From: Planctomycetaceae bacterium
GTDB taxonomy: Bacteria; Planctomycetota; Planctomycetia; Pirellulales; Pirellulaceae
Reading direction: 5' to 3'
DNA length: 64,000 bases
Assembly (NCBI GenBank): GCA_947463915.1
Contig: CANHVO010000001.1
Location: 1 to 64,000, forward strand
Part shown: in pieces, positions 44,699-55,024 of the stretch
Numbering within the stretch: the first letter of the stretch is position 1
How the letters are laid out: every line of letters begins with the position of its first letter
Notes under the pieces: model-generated
The model's database searches: none
Told to the model about the DNA's origin: nothing
Seen by the model: the letters and a program-made list of their open reading frames with translations, nothing else
Program-made: the position numbers and the translations under genes

Positions 44699-44713
44699 CG
44701 GAAGGAACTTCCG
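44699..44713. terminator. Hairpin flanked by an A/T tract
   Basis: CGGAAG-GAA-CTTCCG preceded by eight A on the plus strand. Read on the minus strand it is a stem followed by eight T, the form of an intrinsic terminator; on the plus strand the T tract is short. It may insulate copies 1 and 2. Confidence 0.35.
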
Positions 44714-44918
44714 GTTTCTAGCACTAGCTTGCGCGTCGTGCTAGGTTTGTTAGCCCCCTCCGCTTGCCAAGGGCCAAATAGATTCAGTGGGAATGCCATC
44801 CAGAATCCCAAAAAAGGACTGGAAAGCCAAGTTATTCTCGAGTTATTGATTAAAATCCATCCCCACTGGAAATTTCAAATTGAAATCAGCCCACTCGCAT
44901 TTGGCATTAACGACATTT

Positions 44919-47900
44919 ATGAAGCGACGATCCCCCGGCATCCCTAAACGAAGACGACCACTTGGGCTTGAACAATTGGAGTCGCGAAGGCTTCTTGCGA
45001 GTGATCTTGTAGGGAATTACGACCAACCTACCGCGGCTTGGTACGAGAGTTGGGATCACGATTCGGAGTTTTTAGCAAACATCGCGAAAGGGCTTCCCGC
45101 TACGGAATGGTATTCTCAGTTTGTTGGTCCTCGCCAATATCAGCTTAACGACTGGATCGTTCGGCTTTCTCGCGACGAAACGCAATCGGAGCCGGACCCG
45201 AACCATGTGTCCAATCTCCTTGGCACTGACACTGTGTCGTTTCAAGTGGTTGCAGGCCTCGGATTGCCGGGAATGCTTCATGTCCAAAGCCTATCGCGAG
45301 ACGCAAAACTAGCCGAAGCGGCCCTGGCCCAGAACTCCAACGTTTTAACGTATTCATTCAATGAAAAAGTCACCGGCCAAGTCACGCCGAATGATCCTGA
45401 ATTCTCCAACATGACAGGGTTGCATAATGTAGGACAGTTCGGGGCAACGGTCGATGCAGACATCGACGCTCCAGAAGCGTGGGACATTACCAAGGGAAGT
45501 CCTAGCGTGGTGGTTGGAGTGATCGATTCGGGTATCGACGTAACTCACCCGGACCTCTACTTGAACATTTGGATCAATCAAGGCGAAATTCCCGCTGCCA
45601 AGCGAAATGCTCTTGTTGATACGGACGCAGACGGACTTTTTACGTTCTACGATTTGAATGCGAGCGTTAATGCAACTCTCACTCGCGACCTGAACAACAA
45701 CGGTTACATCGATGCAATCGATTTGCTGCAAGATCCACTGTGGGCGGAAGGCATCGATACCGACAACAATGGTTTTGTTGACGATTTCTTTGGCTGGAAT
45801 TTCCGAAGCAATTCGAACGAACCATTTGCATCCAATGACCCGCGCGATGCTTTGGGGCATGGAACTCACGTGGCAGGGACCATTGGGGCGATCGGCAACA
45901 ATGGGCTGGGTGTAACCGGCATCAACTGGCGTACATCGCTGATGTCGCTCAAGTTCCTTGATGAGAACAACCAAGGGGATACTGCATCAGCCATTTCGGC
46001 CATCAACTACGCGACGATGATGCGATCGCAATTTGGCACCAACGTGCGGGTTCTTAACAATAGTTGGGGGCAACCAGGCGGTCCCAATCTAGCGCTGCAA
46101 TCGGCAATTCAATCAAGCGGCGAATCAGGAATCTTGTTCGTTGCTGCGGCTGGAAACGGAAATCTTATCGGGCAAGGCATCGACAATGATAGAACCCCTT
46201 TCTATCCTGCAAGCTACGACCTGCCCACCATTTTGACCGTTGCAGCAACCGATTCAAAAGATCGTCTAGCTGCTTTTTCCAACTACGGAGCAACTTCAGT
46301 TGATATCGCAGCACCAGGTGTAGGCATTGTCAGCACATTGCCAGGCGGACGATACGGGACTGCCAACGGCACCAGTATGGCTACTCCGCATGTCTCAGGA
46401 GTCGCTGCGTTACTCTTCGCAGAAATTGGACTAGCTACGGTCGCCGAGGTTCGAAATGCAATAATTATTCAAGCAGATTCAATTTCACAGAACAATTCGC
46501 TAATCCAAGGTAGATTAAATGCCGTTTCCTCTTTGCGTTCAAGCAACTTCGCGCCGAATGCTATTCACAACAATCGCAGTGATGTTCGTGTAGCAGGTGC
46601 GAACTTCTATACCTTCTCAATTTCTTATTTCGCTCGCGAGATCATCGATGTCACTTCACTCGACGACAACGATATCGTTGTCGAACGCAATTGGGGCGCA
46701 AGGGATCGCCTCAATGCGAGTCTAGTATCGTCCTCGATCCGGGTTTTAAACGGTGGGAAAACGGTAACTGCAAACTATACAATCGTTCCGCCGGGAGGGA
46801 GTTGGGATACGCTTGATTACGGGGAATATGAGATCGTTATCCAACCAACGCAGATCTTAGCATTGGAAAGTCACAAAGCTGTTCGTAGTGAGACGATTGG
46901 TCGCTTCAAAGTTGAAATCGAGGATCCTAATTTCATCTATGTTAAATCCAAATCAGACATAACCAGTACCAAATCGCTTCGAGATGCCATCGTCGATGCA
47001 AACAATGCAGCTCCAACGGCGCGAACGATAATCTTAGATGCTGGTACCTATTCCTTGTCGAAGCCAGCAATCGTAGACGGAAGCTCCGCTTTTTCAACGC
47101 CCTCCACGCTTTCAGGCTGCGGCTTCGGTTCCTCGTCCATTGGCTGGTCGAACGTGACTTCGGGGGATTTAGATATACTTGGCAACGTAACTGTGATGGG
47201 CGATTCGAGGGCGTCAACAACGATAGACGGTGGGAAAATTGACAGGATTTTTCGCGTTCACCCTGGCGCAACGCTAAACCTAAGGCAACTGACCTTGACG
47301 AATGGAATTTCCGCTAACGGCCGAGGGGGAGATGCAATCCTATCGGCAGGGCAGTTGTCGATCGAATCTGTCGGGCTCTTTCAAAACGGGGCTCGTGAAA
47401 CAATCCCAACAGGACCGGGCGGCGGGATCGCAGTTTGGAGTGGAAGTGCCACAATTGCCAACTCCCAGTTTGAGAGCAACGCGGCTATCGCTGGCGGTGG
47501 ACTCTTTACCTGCAATGGAGCAACCGCCAATGTTGACACTACTAGCTTCATCGGAAATCAGGGAACGAATCGGGGGGGGGCCGTTCTCTCTGCCAATGGA
47601 GGTAATCTTAAGGTAAGTAACTCGACGATTGCAGCGAGCAACAGCGGGGCGATCTATGCAGGAAACGCTTTTGCTTCCCTAGGAAAGTTCGGAGACAGCT
47701 TTGCACCTGTCATCAGTGATGACGGGAGGTTTATTGTCTTTATTTCCGATTCGAGCAATTTGGTTCCAAACGATACAAACAACGAAGCAGATCTTTTTTT
47801 GTATGATCGCCAAGATCAATCCATCATCCGAGTGAATACCTCAAGCTCAGGTAAACAGGATTCTGCTGGAATCATGCAGGCGGCCATCAGCGACGATAAC

Positions 47901-50900
47901 CGATTCATAGCATTTAGTGTTGGCGGACCGTCAATACTCGTTCCTGGCGCTCTGGACAACGGCACGAAGCTGTTTCTGTACGATCGCACTCAGCAGAGTA
48001 TTCTGCGAATTGGAATCAGTCCGCAAAACACCAAAATTTCCATTTCTAATAACCAGTTGATTGGCGTTGAGACTTCGTCCGGTGGCTATTCCATTTACGA
48101 CATAACACTTGGAAGAGTTTCAAGCATACCGCTAACAAGTGGTTCGTTTTCTCCAAAAATGAGTAGGGATGGGCGATTCATCGTATCGACGACAAGCTCA
48201 CCCTTTGCTCCTGGAATTTTCCTTTTCGATCGCTCAACGGCAACAACGACTCAACTCAGAGCTGACAGTAGTTTCGCCGAAGCGATCAGTGCTGACGGGC
48301 GTTACGTTTCATTTACCTCTTCTAATTCGACAATTGTTCAAGGTGACAACAACAACCTTCCAGACTTATTCATTCTCGATCGAAACACTTCGAGGACAGT
48401 GCGTGTGGCAAGGGCTGGATTTGATCCAAACGGAACTAGCTTTTCCTCGTCATTTGATCGAAACGGGACAACGTTGTTGTTTCGGTCGACTGCTTCGAAT
48501 ATGACGGCACTTGGTGGGCAATCGAGCGATCCATACGTTTATGCGATTCAGACTGGACAGATTCGCAACGTTAGCATTACGCCACAAGGCACCGTTCCGA
48601 ACGGGCCTAGTTTGGTTTTAGGAAGAGCGATCGACATGCCGAGCATCAGTGGCGATGGTCGATTTGTCGCATTTACATCGCTTGCAAGTGATTTGGTCAA
48701 TAACGATTTTGATCAACGAGCAAATATCTTTGTTCGAGATTTAAACAGTATTTCCGTTCAATCAACTATTCCGAATCAGGTTACTCAAATCTCGATCGAT
48801 TACGCAACGATTGTTGATAATTCTGGTGATTTTACCGTCGGCGGATTGTCGAAAGTAGGAAGCAGTATTCTCGTTGGGAACACTGAAACAAATCCATTGG
48901 GCCCTGGATCTAGTACGATTGGTTCTAATATATTCGCAAAGAATCCTACTTCACCTCAATCGACGGATCGAGTGATTTCGGATCGTTTGCTCGTGATCGG
49001 TCCGAGAACCGCGTTTTCCCAATCGCCAGATGGTTTTCCTTTGGCCAAGGATAGTCCAGCAATCAACCACGGTGATCCGTCGTACGCGACCACTAAGGAT
49101 CAATGGGGAAAGTCGCGATCGCTTCCAGATGTTGGCGCTCTCGAAGTCGCGTACGCAAGCGTTCGTGGTGTTTTTTACAACGACGAGAATCGGAACTTTG
49201 CGTTAGACATCGCAGAACCAGGGATAGTTGGATTTCAAGTGTTCGACGACAAAAATGGCGATGGAGTTCGGCAATCGAACGAACAAAGCACTGTTTCACG
49301 ATCGAATAATCTTAGTACGCCTTCGATCGATGAAACTGGAGAACTCCGTTTTGATGTACTCGATCCAGGCTCATACCGATTTACGCCAGTGATTCCGTCA
49401 GGTTGGGAAGCCTCTAGACCTCGCACGATGCAAGTAGCCGGGGATGTACAAGGGAACGCAGATGTCCGAATCGAAAATGCGCGTCTCAGCGACGATAGGC
49501 GTCTTCTTGTCTTCTCGACAAGTGCAAATAACTTTATCTCCGGAGCAGGGCCTGGAATCTATTTGTATAACACAATCTCGAGAGTAGTGGAATTCGTTGG
49601 TGCCGGGTTTGAACCCGATATCAGTGGAGACGGAACCAAAGTAGCCTATTATCGGTTCCCGAACATCTACCTCTATGACGTACAATCCAAAACCACAACA
49701 ATTGCAACGCAACAAACCGCGGATGGACAAACTCCAAACGGCAGTTCCGCCAAACCGTCACTGAACCGAGACGGTTCAGTCGTCGCATTCTCGTCGTATG
49801 CCTCCAATTTGGTAGAGGGCGATACAAACAATTCGCAAGATATCTTTGTGTACAGAAGTGTGTCAAATAGAATCTCGCTGGTTAGCATCGGGAACGGTGG
49901 GACGCAATCAAACTCAAACAGCTTCAGTCCATCAATAGACTCATTTGGAGCTAGGCTTGCGTTCGAGTCAACGGCAACAAATCTAGTGACATCCGAAGAT
50001 ACAAATCAAACTTCTGATGTATTCTATGCGGACATTTCGAGCTCGATTCCTTCGATCAGTCTAGTGAGCCGTTCGACCAACGAAACCTCTGGCAATGGGT
50101 CGTCGTTCATGGGCGAATTGAGTGCCAATGGTCGCTACGTTGTTTTTGAATCGGATTCGAAGAACCTCGTCGCATTGACAAGCAATTTCGGACGTCGAGT
50201 CTACCTAAGAGACCTTCTATCTAATTCGACGGAAATCATAAGCGTAACGAACGACGGAACGCTCGCGAACGGGTTTGGTTCTAGCAGGCCTTCAGTTAGT
50301 GCCGACGGACGTTATGTCGCATATGCAAGCGACGCAACGAATCTTTCTTCGGGGGAAACAGACACTTTCGGTGACACTTTTGTTTACGATCGAATTTCTC
50401 GCGAAGTTAAAAAGATAAGTTCAACGTACGATGGCTCTCCAGCAACCGGTTCAAGCTCGCTCCCCTCAATTTCGAATGACGGCAAAGCGATATCATTTCT
50501 TTCATTTACATCTAATATTACGCCCAATGATGTCAATGAAAAGATCGATTTTTTCATTGCATCTAATCCGCTGACAACAATCGAGTACATTGTCAATCTA
50601 ACGGCGGGTGAAACCGTAACCGATCTTCGAATAGGCGTGACCGCAATCCCAGGGGGAATTAGTGGAGAACTTTTTGTCGATGATATCGCCAACGGAATAC
50701 CCGACCCCAACGAGCAGCGACTAAATGGTGCAATCGTATATGTGGACGAAAACAATAACAACGTGCTCGATAATACTGAACGGTCGGTTGTAACAACCAA
50801 CGGTTCTTATCGCTTTGACAATCTTCCTAGTAACCGCGAGTATCTATTGCGAGTTCGATACGGGAGTGAGTTCGTTCAAGCTTCACCATCAAGAGATGAC

Positions 50901-53900
50901 CAATTTGCTTGGAAGGTTTTCTTAGCTCCAAATTCGCAAATACTAAATCGAGATTTTGTTTTCGAGCTCCAGTCTACAGTTGGACAATCTCAAAACGCAA
51001 GTATCGAAGGAATTCTTTACACAGACGTTAATCGCAATGGCTCGTTTGACGTCGGAATTGAAACACCAGGGACCAATAGTACAGTCTTTTTGGATACGAA
51101 TGGCGATGGTCGTTGGCAGAACCCCGAACGACGTGCGATAACCGATATAAATGGAAAATATTCCTTCACCGGCCTTGGTACTCAAATCGTTACGGTGGTC
51201 GCCGAGATCGATAATTCCACGACCTTGACTTCTCCCAAGGGAAGTCTTTTCTCGAAGAGCGTCACCCCACTATTCAATCAGTCTGTCGCGTTTGCAAATC
51301 CGCAATCGATCGTAACGGCCGATTTCAACAACGATTCATTTCCGGACGTGGCGGTGGCTTTCGGTGACGGAAATTTCGTGGGCATTCGATTGAACGACGG
51401 TAAGGGTGGTTTTTTGTCGAATCAAATCAACGTGGCTCTGCCTGGCAACAGTCTAGGACCAGTAGCGCTGCAGACGGGGTTTTTCAATAACAATACATTG
51501 ATGGATCTTGCGGTTGTCAACAACTTCAATTCGACCGTAACGATCATGCTCGATTTCAACGGTATCGATTTCGCCTCCAAATCAACCGTCACGGTTGGGT
51601 CAGAACCGATCGACATCGCATCCGGAAAATTTAACAATGATACTTTTCTGGATTTGGCGGTAGTCAACAAAGGAAGCAACTCCGTATCCATACTCCTTAA
51701 TAATAGCAATGGAGGTTTTTCTGTGGCGTCAACGCTATCCTCCGGAGGGAAATTCCCATCCGCTATCGTGACCGGGCAATTTACGGACGACAACGCGGAT
51801 AACATTATCGACTCCAAGGATAAGTTGGACCTGGCTGTAGCGAACTCCCTATCTAACGCATCAAGTGTCAATGGCAATGTCGCGTTATTCAAAGGGGTTG
51901 GTAATGGATCGTTTGTTGCAAACGGACTTTATCCAGTCGCGACCACACCACTCGATATCATCACCGCAGACTTTGATCTGAACGGAGTTAGTGATTTGGC
52001 TGTTTCCAATTTCACATCCAATACCATTAGCATCTTGACGGGCAGTTTGTCCGGAGCCTTTCAAGTACAATCAGAGACGCTTGGAACAGCCAACGGAACC
52101 ATCGATATCGCGATCGCAGACATTGAGAATGATGGTGATTGGGACATAATTTCAAGCAACCTGACCAACAATAATGTCTCAATCTTCCGCAACACAAAGA
52201 AACAGTCCGCTACGTCAGCTACCCTAAGATTTGAGCCCGCCGAAAACGTAGGGGTTGGGCAGTTTGCACTAGCCAATCGAATGCCAATCGTTGTCGCGGA
52301 CTTCGACAAGTCCGGAACCGATGACATTATTGCCGTTCCAAGTGCAACGAAGGCACTTCACTTGCTGAAAAACTCTCTGATCAACGGAGCCCACCGCATT
52401 ACGTTGACGGGGACCGAGTCCGTCACGGGGCTTGATTTTGGAACAGCTCCGAAAGTATTGCTTCCTTCCTTGGATCCAATCTCATCGCCAGCTCCAATCG
52501 TCGAGGATGCGGCAGAACAGTCTATCAACTTGACCGGCATTGCGCGCGGTCGATCTGGAACCACACCGTTGAGAATCGTTGCATCTAGCGATCGACCTGA
52601 TTTAGTGTCGTTCTCTTCGAATTCAGTGCAATACGTCCAAGGGAACGCAACTGGATCCCTCAAGTTTACGCCACAGCCGAATGCTTTTGGCAGCGCAATC
52701 GTAACCGTCACTATTACGGATCCTGGCGCTGACCAAACCATCGATACAACGGACGATGGCATGGTAAGTCGAGCGTTTACCGTTTCAATAATTTCCGTTA
52801 ACGATGCACCAACATTTGTGCTACCGGCCGGGCGAACTGTCAGGGCTTTTGAAGATGCAGGCGCACGATCGATTGCGGGTTTCGTTACCGGAATATCCGC
52901 AGGTGGCGGTTCCTTTGAATCGACACAGGTTTTGTCGCCATTCACCGTAACGACAGATCAGCCAGAATTCTTTTCTTCGTTGCCGACGATTGAGAGTAAC
53001 GGCAGACTCACATTCACTACTGCGACCAACGTTTCCGGCTTCGCATCGGTCAGCGTATCTCTCAAGGACGATGGCGGTATTGCCAATGGTGGCGTCGATG
53101 TTCGCAATGATCAGTTCTTGATTCTTGTGGACGCGGTGAATGATGCCCCGTTGATCAATATCGGTGGAACGCAGACGGTACCAGTGGGTGCCGTTAAGCA
53201 AACGATTCCGAGTTTCGCGATCGGATTCTCACCGGGTGGCGGTCCCGATGAGCTATCGCAGGTTATCTCGGATTTCCTTGTAAACGTAGATTCGCCCGGG
53301 TTGTTTTCAGTATTGCCCGCCATCAGCAATGACGGCACGCTCACCTTTACTCCCGCCGCGGATCGAAGAGGTATCGCTACGGTCAGTGTTCGAGTTCGCG
53401 ACAATGGTGGCACGATCAATGGCGGAATCGATTTGTCGATCGCAAAGACCTTCACCATCATCATGGGAGCGACTCAAGAGATCACGCTCAACGCGTCAGA
53501 ACTGGGGCCACATGAAATTGCAATTCGAAACGGTTTTCTTGTCGTTACAGCAGCTGGAACAACGGTTCGAAGCGTATTGGCAGCCGAAGTGACCAAAGTT
53601 ACTACCTTGGACGGCGTTGGGACAAAGTTGTTCGAGGTTAATCTACCAGCCATTAATCTGCCGGGTATGATTCGATTTACAGGAACAGGAAAGCCGATCG
53701 AACTTATCGCGGAACAAGTTGCGATTGACTTGAGTGTACTGACCTCTGACAAACTATTCGGAATTGAGCTTGCTGATTTAAGAGCCGTTGGGCCAAATTC
53801 CATGGCATTTCGATCGACGGATGTAGGTGCTCTCAACAGGTCCAAAACACTTCGTATTCTGATGGACAGCGCCGACACGCTTTCAACTCTTGGAAGCTGG

Positions 53901-54344
53901 GTAGCTCAGGCTGGGCGCTTAGAAAACGGCACATGGATTCAGCCGTTCACTAACGCTGGTGCAAGAATTGAGGTGATCAGCGCAACTCCTTGGCAGAACA
54001 AAGTAAATCGTTTCGACGTCGATGGCGATCTTACATTGTCTCCACTGGATGTCTTGGTCTTGGTCAACTTGATCAACGCCAATAGTTTTCCAAATGGTCA
54101 ACTTCCAGCACGCGGTAGTACTCAACCGGATGGCTTCTTTGATCCCGACGGAGACAATTCTTTAGGGCCCTTGGATGTCCTAACGCTGATCAATGAAATT
54201 AATCGAGGTAGCGGAGCGGCAGGCAGTGAAGGAGAAAAACGCTCACAGTGGGTCGATGAAGTGATGGCAACGGAGTCGGAAGATTGGGGTGTGGAGATGC
54301 GACCGGTGGGCTTAGCGAGACGCAAGCTAGGGAATCGTCGCTAG
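44919..54344 (+). CDS. Giant secreted subtilase with propellers, FG-GAP repeats and dockerin (copy 2)
   Basis: 3141 aa from ATG 44919 (a TTG at 44880 would add 13 residues). The N-terminal LGLEQLESRRLLAS is the planctomycete extracellular motif. Subtilisin domain with D203 (VIDSGID), H317 (GHGTHVAG) and S486 (NGTSMATPHV). There is no P-domain insert. Then come a beta-helix region, two propeller-like sets of strongly diverged TolB-type blades (47.7-48.8 kb and 49.4-50.6 kb), SdrD-B-like domains (49.2 kb, 50.6-51.2 kb), FG-GAP/VCBS repeats (51.3-52.2 kb), cadherin-like domains and the dockerin-like tail. The last ~500 nt are almost identical to copy 1, whereas most of the rest is much more divergent. 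Confidence 0.9.
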   Translation: MKRRSPGIPKRRRPLGLEQLESRRLLASDLVGNYDQPTAAWYESWDHDSEFLANIAKGLPATEWYSQFVGPRQYQLNDWIVRLSRDETQSEPDPNHVSNLLGTDTVSFQVVAGLGLPGMLHVQSLSRDAKLAEAALAQNSNVLTYSFNEKVTGQVTPNDPEFSNMTGLHNVGQFGATVDADIDAPEAWDITKGSPSVVVGVIDSGIDVTHPDLYLNIWINQGEIPAAKRNALVDTDADGLFTFYDLNASVNATLTRDLNNNGYIDAIDLLQDPLWAEGIDTDNNGFVDDFFGWNFRSNSNEPFASNDPRDALGHGTHVAGTIGAIGNNGLGVTGINWRTSLMSLKFLDENNQGDTASAISAINYATMMRSQFGTNVRVLNNSWGQPGGPNLALQSAIQSSGESGILFVAAAGNGNLIGQGIDNDRTPFYPASYDLPTILTVAATDSKDRLAAFSNYGATSVDIAAPGVGIVSTLPGGRYGTANGTSMATPHVSGVAALLFAEIGLATVAEVRNAIIIQADSISQNNSLIQGRLNAVSSLRSSNFAPNAIHNNRSDVRVAGANFYTFSISYFAREIIDVTSLDDNDIVVERNWGARDRLNASLVSSSIRVLNGGKTVTANYTIVPPGGSWDTLDYGEYEIVIQPTQILALESHKAVRSETIGRFKVEIEDPNFIYVKSKSDITSTKSLRDAIVDANNAAPTARTIILDAGTYSLSKPAIVDGSSAFSTPSTLSGCGFGSSSIGWSNVTSGDLDILGNVTVMGDSRASTTIDGGKIDRIFRVHPGATLNLRQLTLTNGISANGRGGDAILSAGQLSIESVGLFQNGARETIPTGPGGGIAVWSGSATIANSQFESNAAIAGGGLFTCNGATANVDTTSFIGNQGTNRGGAVLSANGGNLKVSNSTIAASNSGAIYAGNAFASLGKFGDSFAPVISDDGRFIVFISDSSNLVPNDTNNEADLFLYDRQDQSIIRVNTSSSGKQDSAGIMQAAISDDNRFIAFSVGGPSILVPGALDNGTKLFLYDRTQQSILRIGISPQNTKISISNNQLIGVETSSGGYSIYDITLGRVSSIPLTSGSFSPKMSRDGRFIVSTTSSPFAPGIFLFDRSTATTTQLRADSSFAEAISADGRYVSFTSSNSTIVQGDNNNLPDLFILDRNTSRTVRVARAGFDPNGTSFSSSFDRNGTTLLFRSTASNMTALGGQSSDPYVYAIQTGQIRNVSITPQGTVPNGPSLVLGRAIDMPSISGDGRFVAFTSLASDLVNNDFDQRANIFVRDLNSISVQSTIPNQVTQISIDYATIVDNSGDFTVGGLSKVGSSILVGNTETNPLGPGSSTIGSNIFAKNPTSPQSTDRVISDRLLVIGPRTAFSQSPDGFPLAKDSPAINHGDPSYATTKDQWGKSRSLPDVGALEVAYASVRGVFYNDENRNFALDIAEPGIVGFQVFDDKNGDGVRQSNEQSTVSRSNNLSTPSIDETGELRFDVLDPGSYRFTPVIPSGWEASRPRTMQVAGDVQGNADVRIENARLSDDRRLLVFSTSANNFISGAGPGIYLYNTISRVVEFVGAGFEPDISGDGTKVAYYRFPNIYLYDVQSKTTTIATQQTADGQTPNGSSAKPSLNRDGSVVAFSSYASNLVEGDTNNSQDIFVYRSVSNRISLVSIGNGGTQSNSNSFSPSIDSFGARLAFESTATNLVTSEDTNQTSDVFYADISSSIPSISLVSRSTNETSGNGSSFMGELSANGRYVVFESDSKNLVALTSNFGRRVYLRDLLSNSTEIISVTNDGTLANGFGSSRPSVSADGRYVAYASDATNLSSGETDTFGDTFVYDRISREVKKISSTYDGSPATGSSSLPSISNDGKAISFLSFTSNITPNDVNEKIDFFIASNPLTTIEYIVNLTAGETVTDLRIGVTAIPGGISGELFVDDIANGIPDPNEQRLNGAIVYVDENNNNVLDNTERSVVTTNGSYRFDNLPSNREYLLRVRYGSEFVQASPSRDDQFAWKVFLAPNSQILNRDFVFELQSTVGQSQNASIEGILYTDVNRNGSFDVGIETPGTNSTVFLDTNGDGRWQNPERRAITDINGKYSFTGLGTQIVTVVAEIDNSTTLTSPKGSLFSKSVTPLFNQSVAFANPQSIVTADFNNDSFPDVAVAFGDGNFVGIRLNDGKGGFLSNQINVALPGNSLGPVALQTGFFNNNTLMDLAVVNNFNSTVTIMLDFNGIDFASKSTVTVGSEPIDIASGKFNNDTFLDLAVVNKGSNSVSILLNNSNGGFSVASTLSSGGKFPSAIVTGQFTDDNADNIIDSKDKLDLAVANSLSNASSVNGNVALFKGVGNGSFVANGLYPVATTPLDIITADFDLNGVSDLAVSNFTSNTISILTGSLSGAFQVQSETLGTANGTIDIAIADIENDGDWDIISSNLTNNNVSIFRNTKKQSATSATLRFEPAENVGVGQFALANRMPIVVADFDKSGTDDIIAVPSATKALHLLKNSLINGAHRITLTGTESVTGLDFGTAPKVLLPSLDPISSPAPIVEDAAEQSINLTGIARGRSGTTPLRIVASSDRPDLVSFSSNSVQYVQGNATGSLKFTPQPNAFGSAIVTVTITDPGADQTIDTTDDGMVSRAFTVSIISVNDAPTFVLPAGRTVRAFEDAGARSIAGFVTGISAGGGSFESTQVLSPFTVTTDQPEFFSSLPTIESNGRLTFTTATNVSGFASVSVSLKDDGGIANGGVDVRNDQFLILVDAVNDAPLINIGGTQTVPVGAVKQTIPSFAIGFSPGGGPDELSQVISDFLVNVDSPGLFSVLPAISNDGTLTFTPAADRRGIATVSVRVRDNGGTINGGIDLSIAKTFTIIMGATQEITLNASELGPHEIAIRNGFLVVTAAGTTVRSVLAAEVTKVTTLDGVGTKLFEVNLPAINLPGMIRFTGTGKPIELIAEQVAIDLSVLTSDKLFGIELADLRAVGPNSMAFRSTDVGALNRSKTLRILMDSADTLSTLGSWVAQAGRLENGTWIQPFTNAGARIEVISATPWQNKVNRFDVDGDLTLSPLDVLVLVNLINANSFPNGQLPARGSTQPDGFFDPDGDNSLGPLDVLTLINEINRGSGAAGSEGEKRSQWVDEVMATESEDWGVEMRPVGLARRKLGNRR

Positions 54345-54449
54345 TCGTTACAGAAGTCTTCAGTGTTCCGATTTTGGAATATGCTGCCCCGACGCATGAG
54401 AATTGCATGTCTGTCCAAACTAAATCGAATCGATGCTGACTTTTCCGAT

Positions 54450-54870
54450 TGAATCGCGAATGCGATGGAATCTTTTAGCCTGGGGTAATTCGCCACGCGA
54501 ACGAAACCCCAGGTAGAACGCCCAAAAGGCTTCAGAGCTCTGAAGGAGCGCTATTGACCATGAATCAATACCCAACCATTCGCAATGTTGATCATCGGGC
54601 CAACTAGATTTCTGAGGGAATGTCGTCGCTCTGCGACTCTCTATCAAACGTTCCATTCCTACCACGGATTTCATCCGTGGCTTTCAAATGCCACTGCTCC
54701 GCAGTTAAGGCTGTTGTATCTAGTACCCAGAACAAGACGTCCCTTTGAACGGCTGAATTTTAAGCGAAACAGACAGCTTCAGAAGGAATGGAGGTCCAAC
54801 TCGCCGCATTCTTTTGAATTTCTGACTAAAATGTTGTCGCAGTGGAATTCAGACAAGATAACGACCTGTA
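54450..54870 (+). repeat. Upstream repeat block, copy 2
   Basis: Matches the block at 33640-34020: CCTGGGGT/ACCCCAGG hairpin, palindrome TTCAGAGCTCTGAA at 54531-54544, hairpin CCACGGAT-TTC-ATCCGTGG at 54662-54680, and the GTGGAAT-CAGACAAGAT end near 54841-54860. It lies before giant gene 3. The 680-nt spacer 54345-55024 holds this block and the element at 54903 but no gene. Confidence 0.7.
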
Positions 54871-54902
54871 CGATTCATTTTGAATTTGCCCATGTGATTC
54901 AT

Positions 54903-54960
54903 TGAGCCTGAGGCGCTAGCCGAGCCACGCCAAAGGAAATCGGCTAGCGCCTCAGGCTCA
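54903..54960. repeat. Perfect 21-bp inverted-repeat element, orientation B
   Basis: Same arms as the element at 44619 (54903-54923 and 54940-54960). The spacer GCCACGCCAAAGGAAA is the reverse complement of the other copy's spacer apart from three bases, so the element is inserted in the opposite orientation. Confidence 0.85.
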
Positions 54961-55024
54961 GTAAGCATCCAACTTATTCCAATCCTACAGCTCACAAGAT
55001 TTCAACCCAAAACGCCCAGTCAAA

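Larger units (their letters stand above)
44532..44918. other. Spacer between giant genes 1 and 2
   Basis: 387 nt without a convincing gene. It holds the motif TTAAGTCCCTTCC at 44589-44601, the inverted-repeat element at 44619-44676 and a hairpin at 44699-44713. The large upstream repeat block present before copies 1 and 3 is absent here. Confidence 0.6.
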
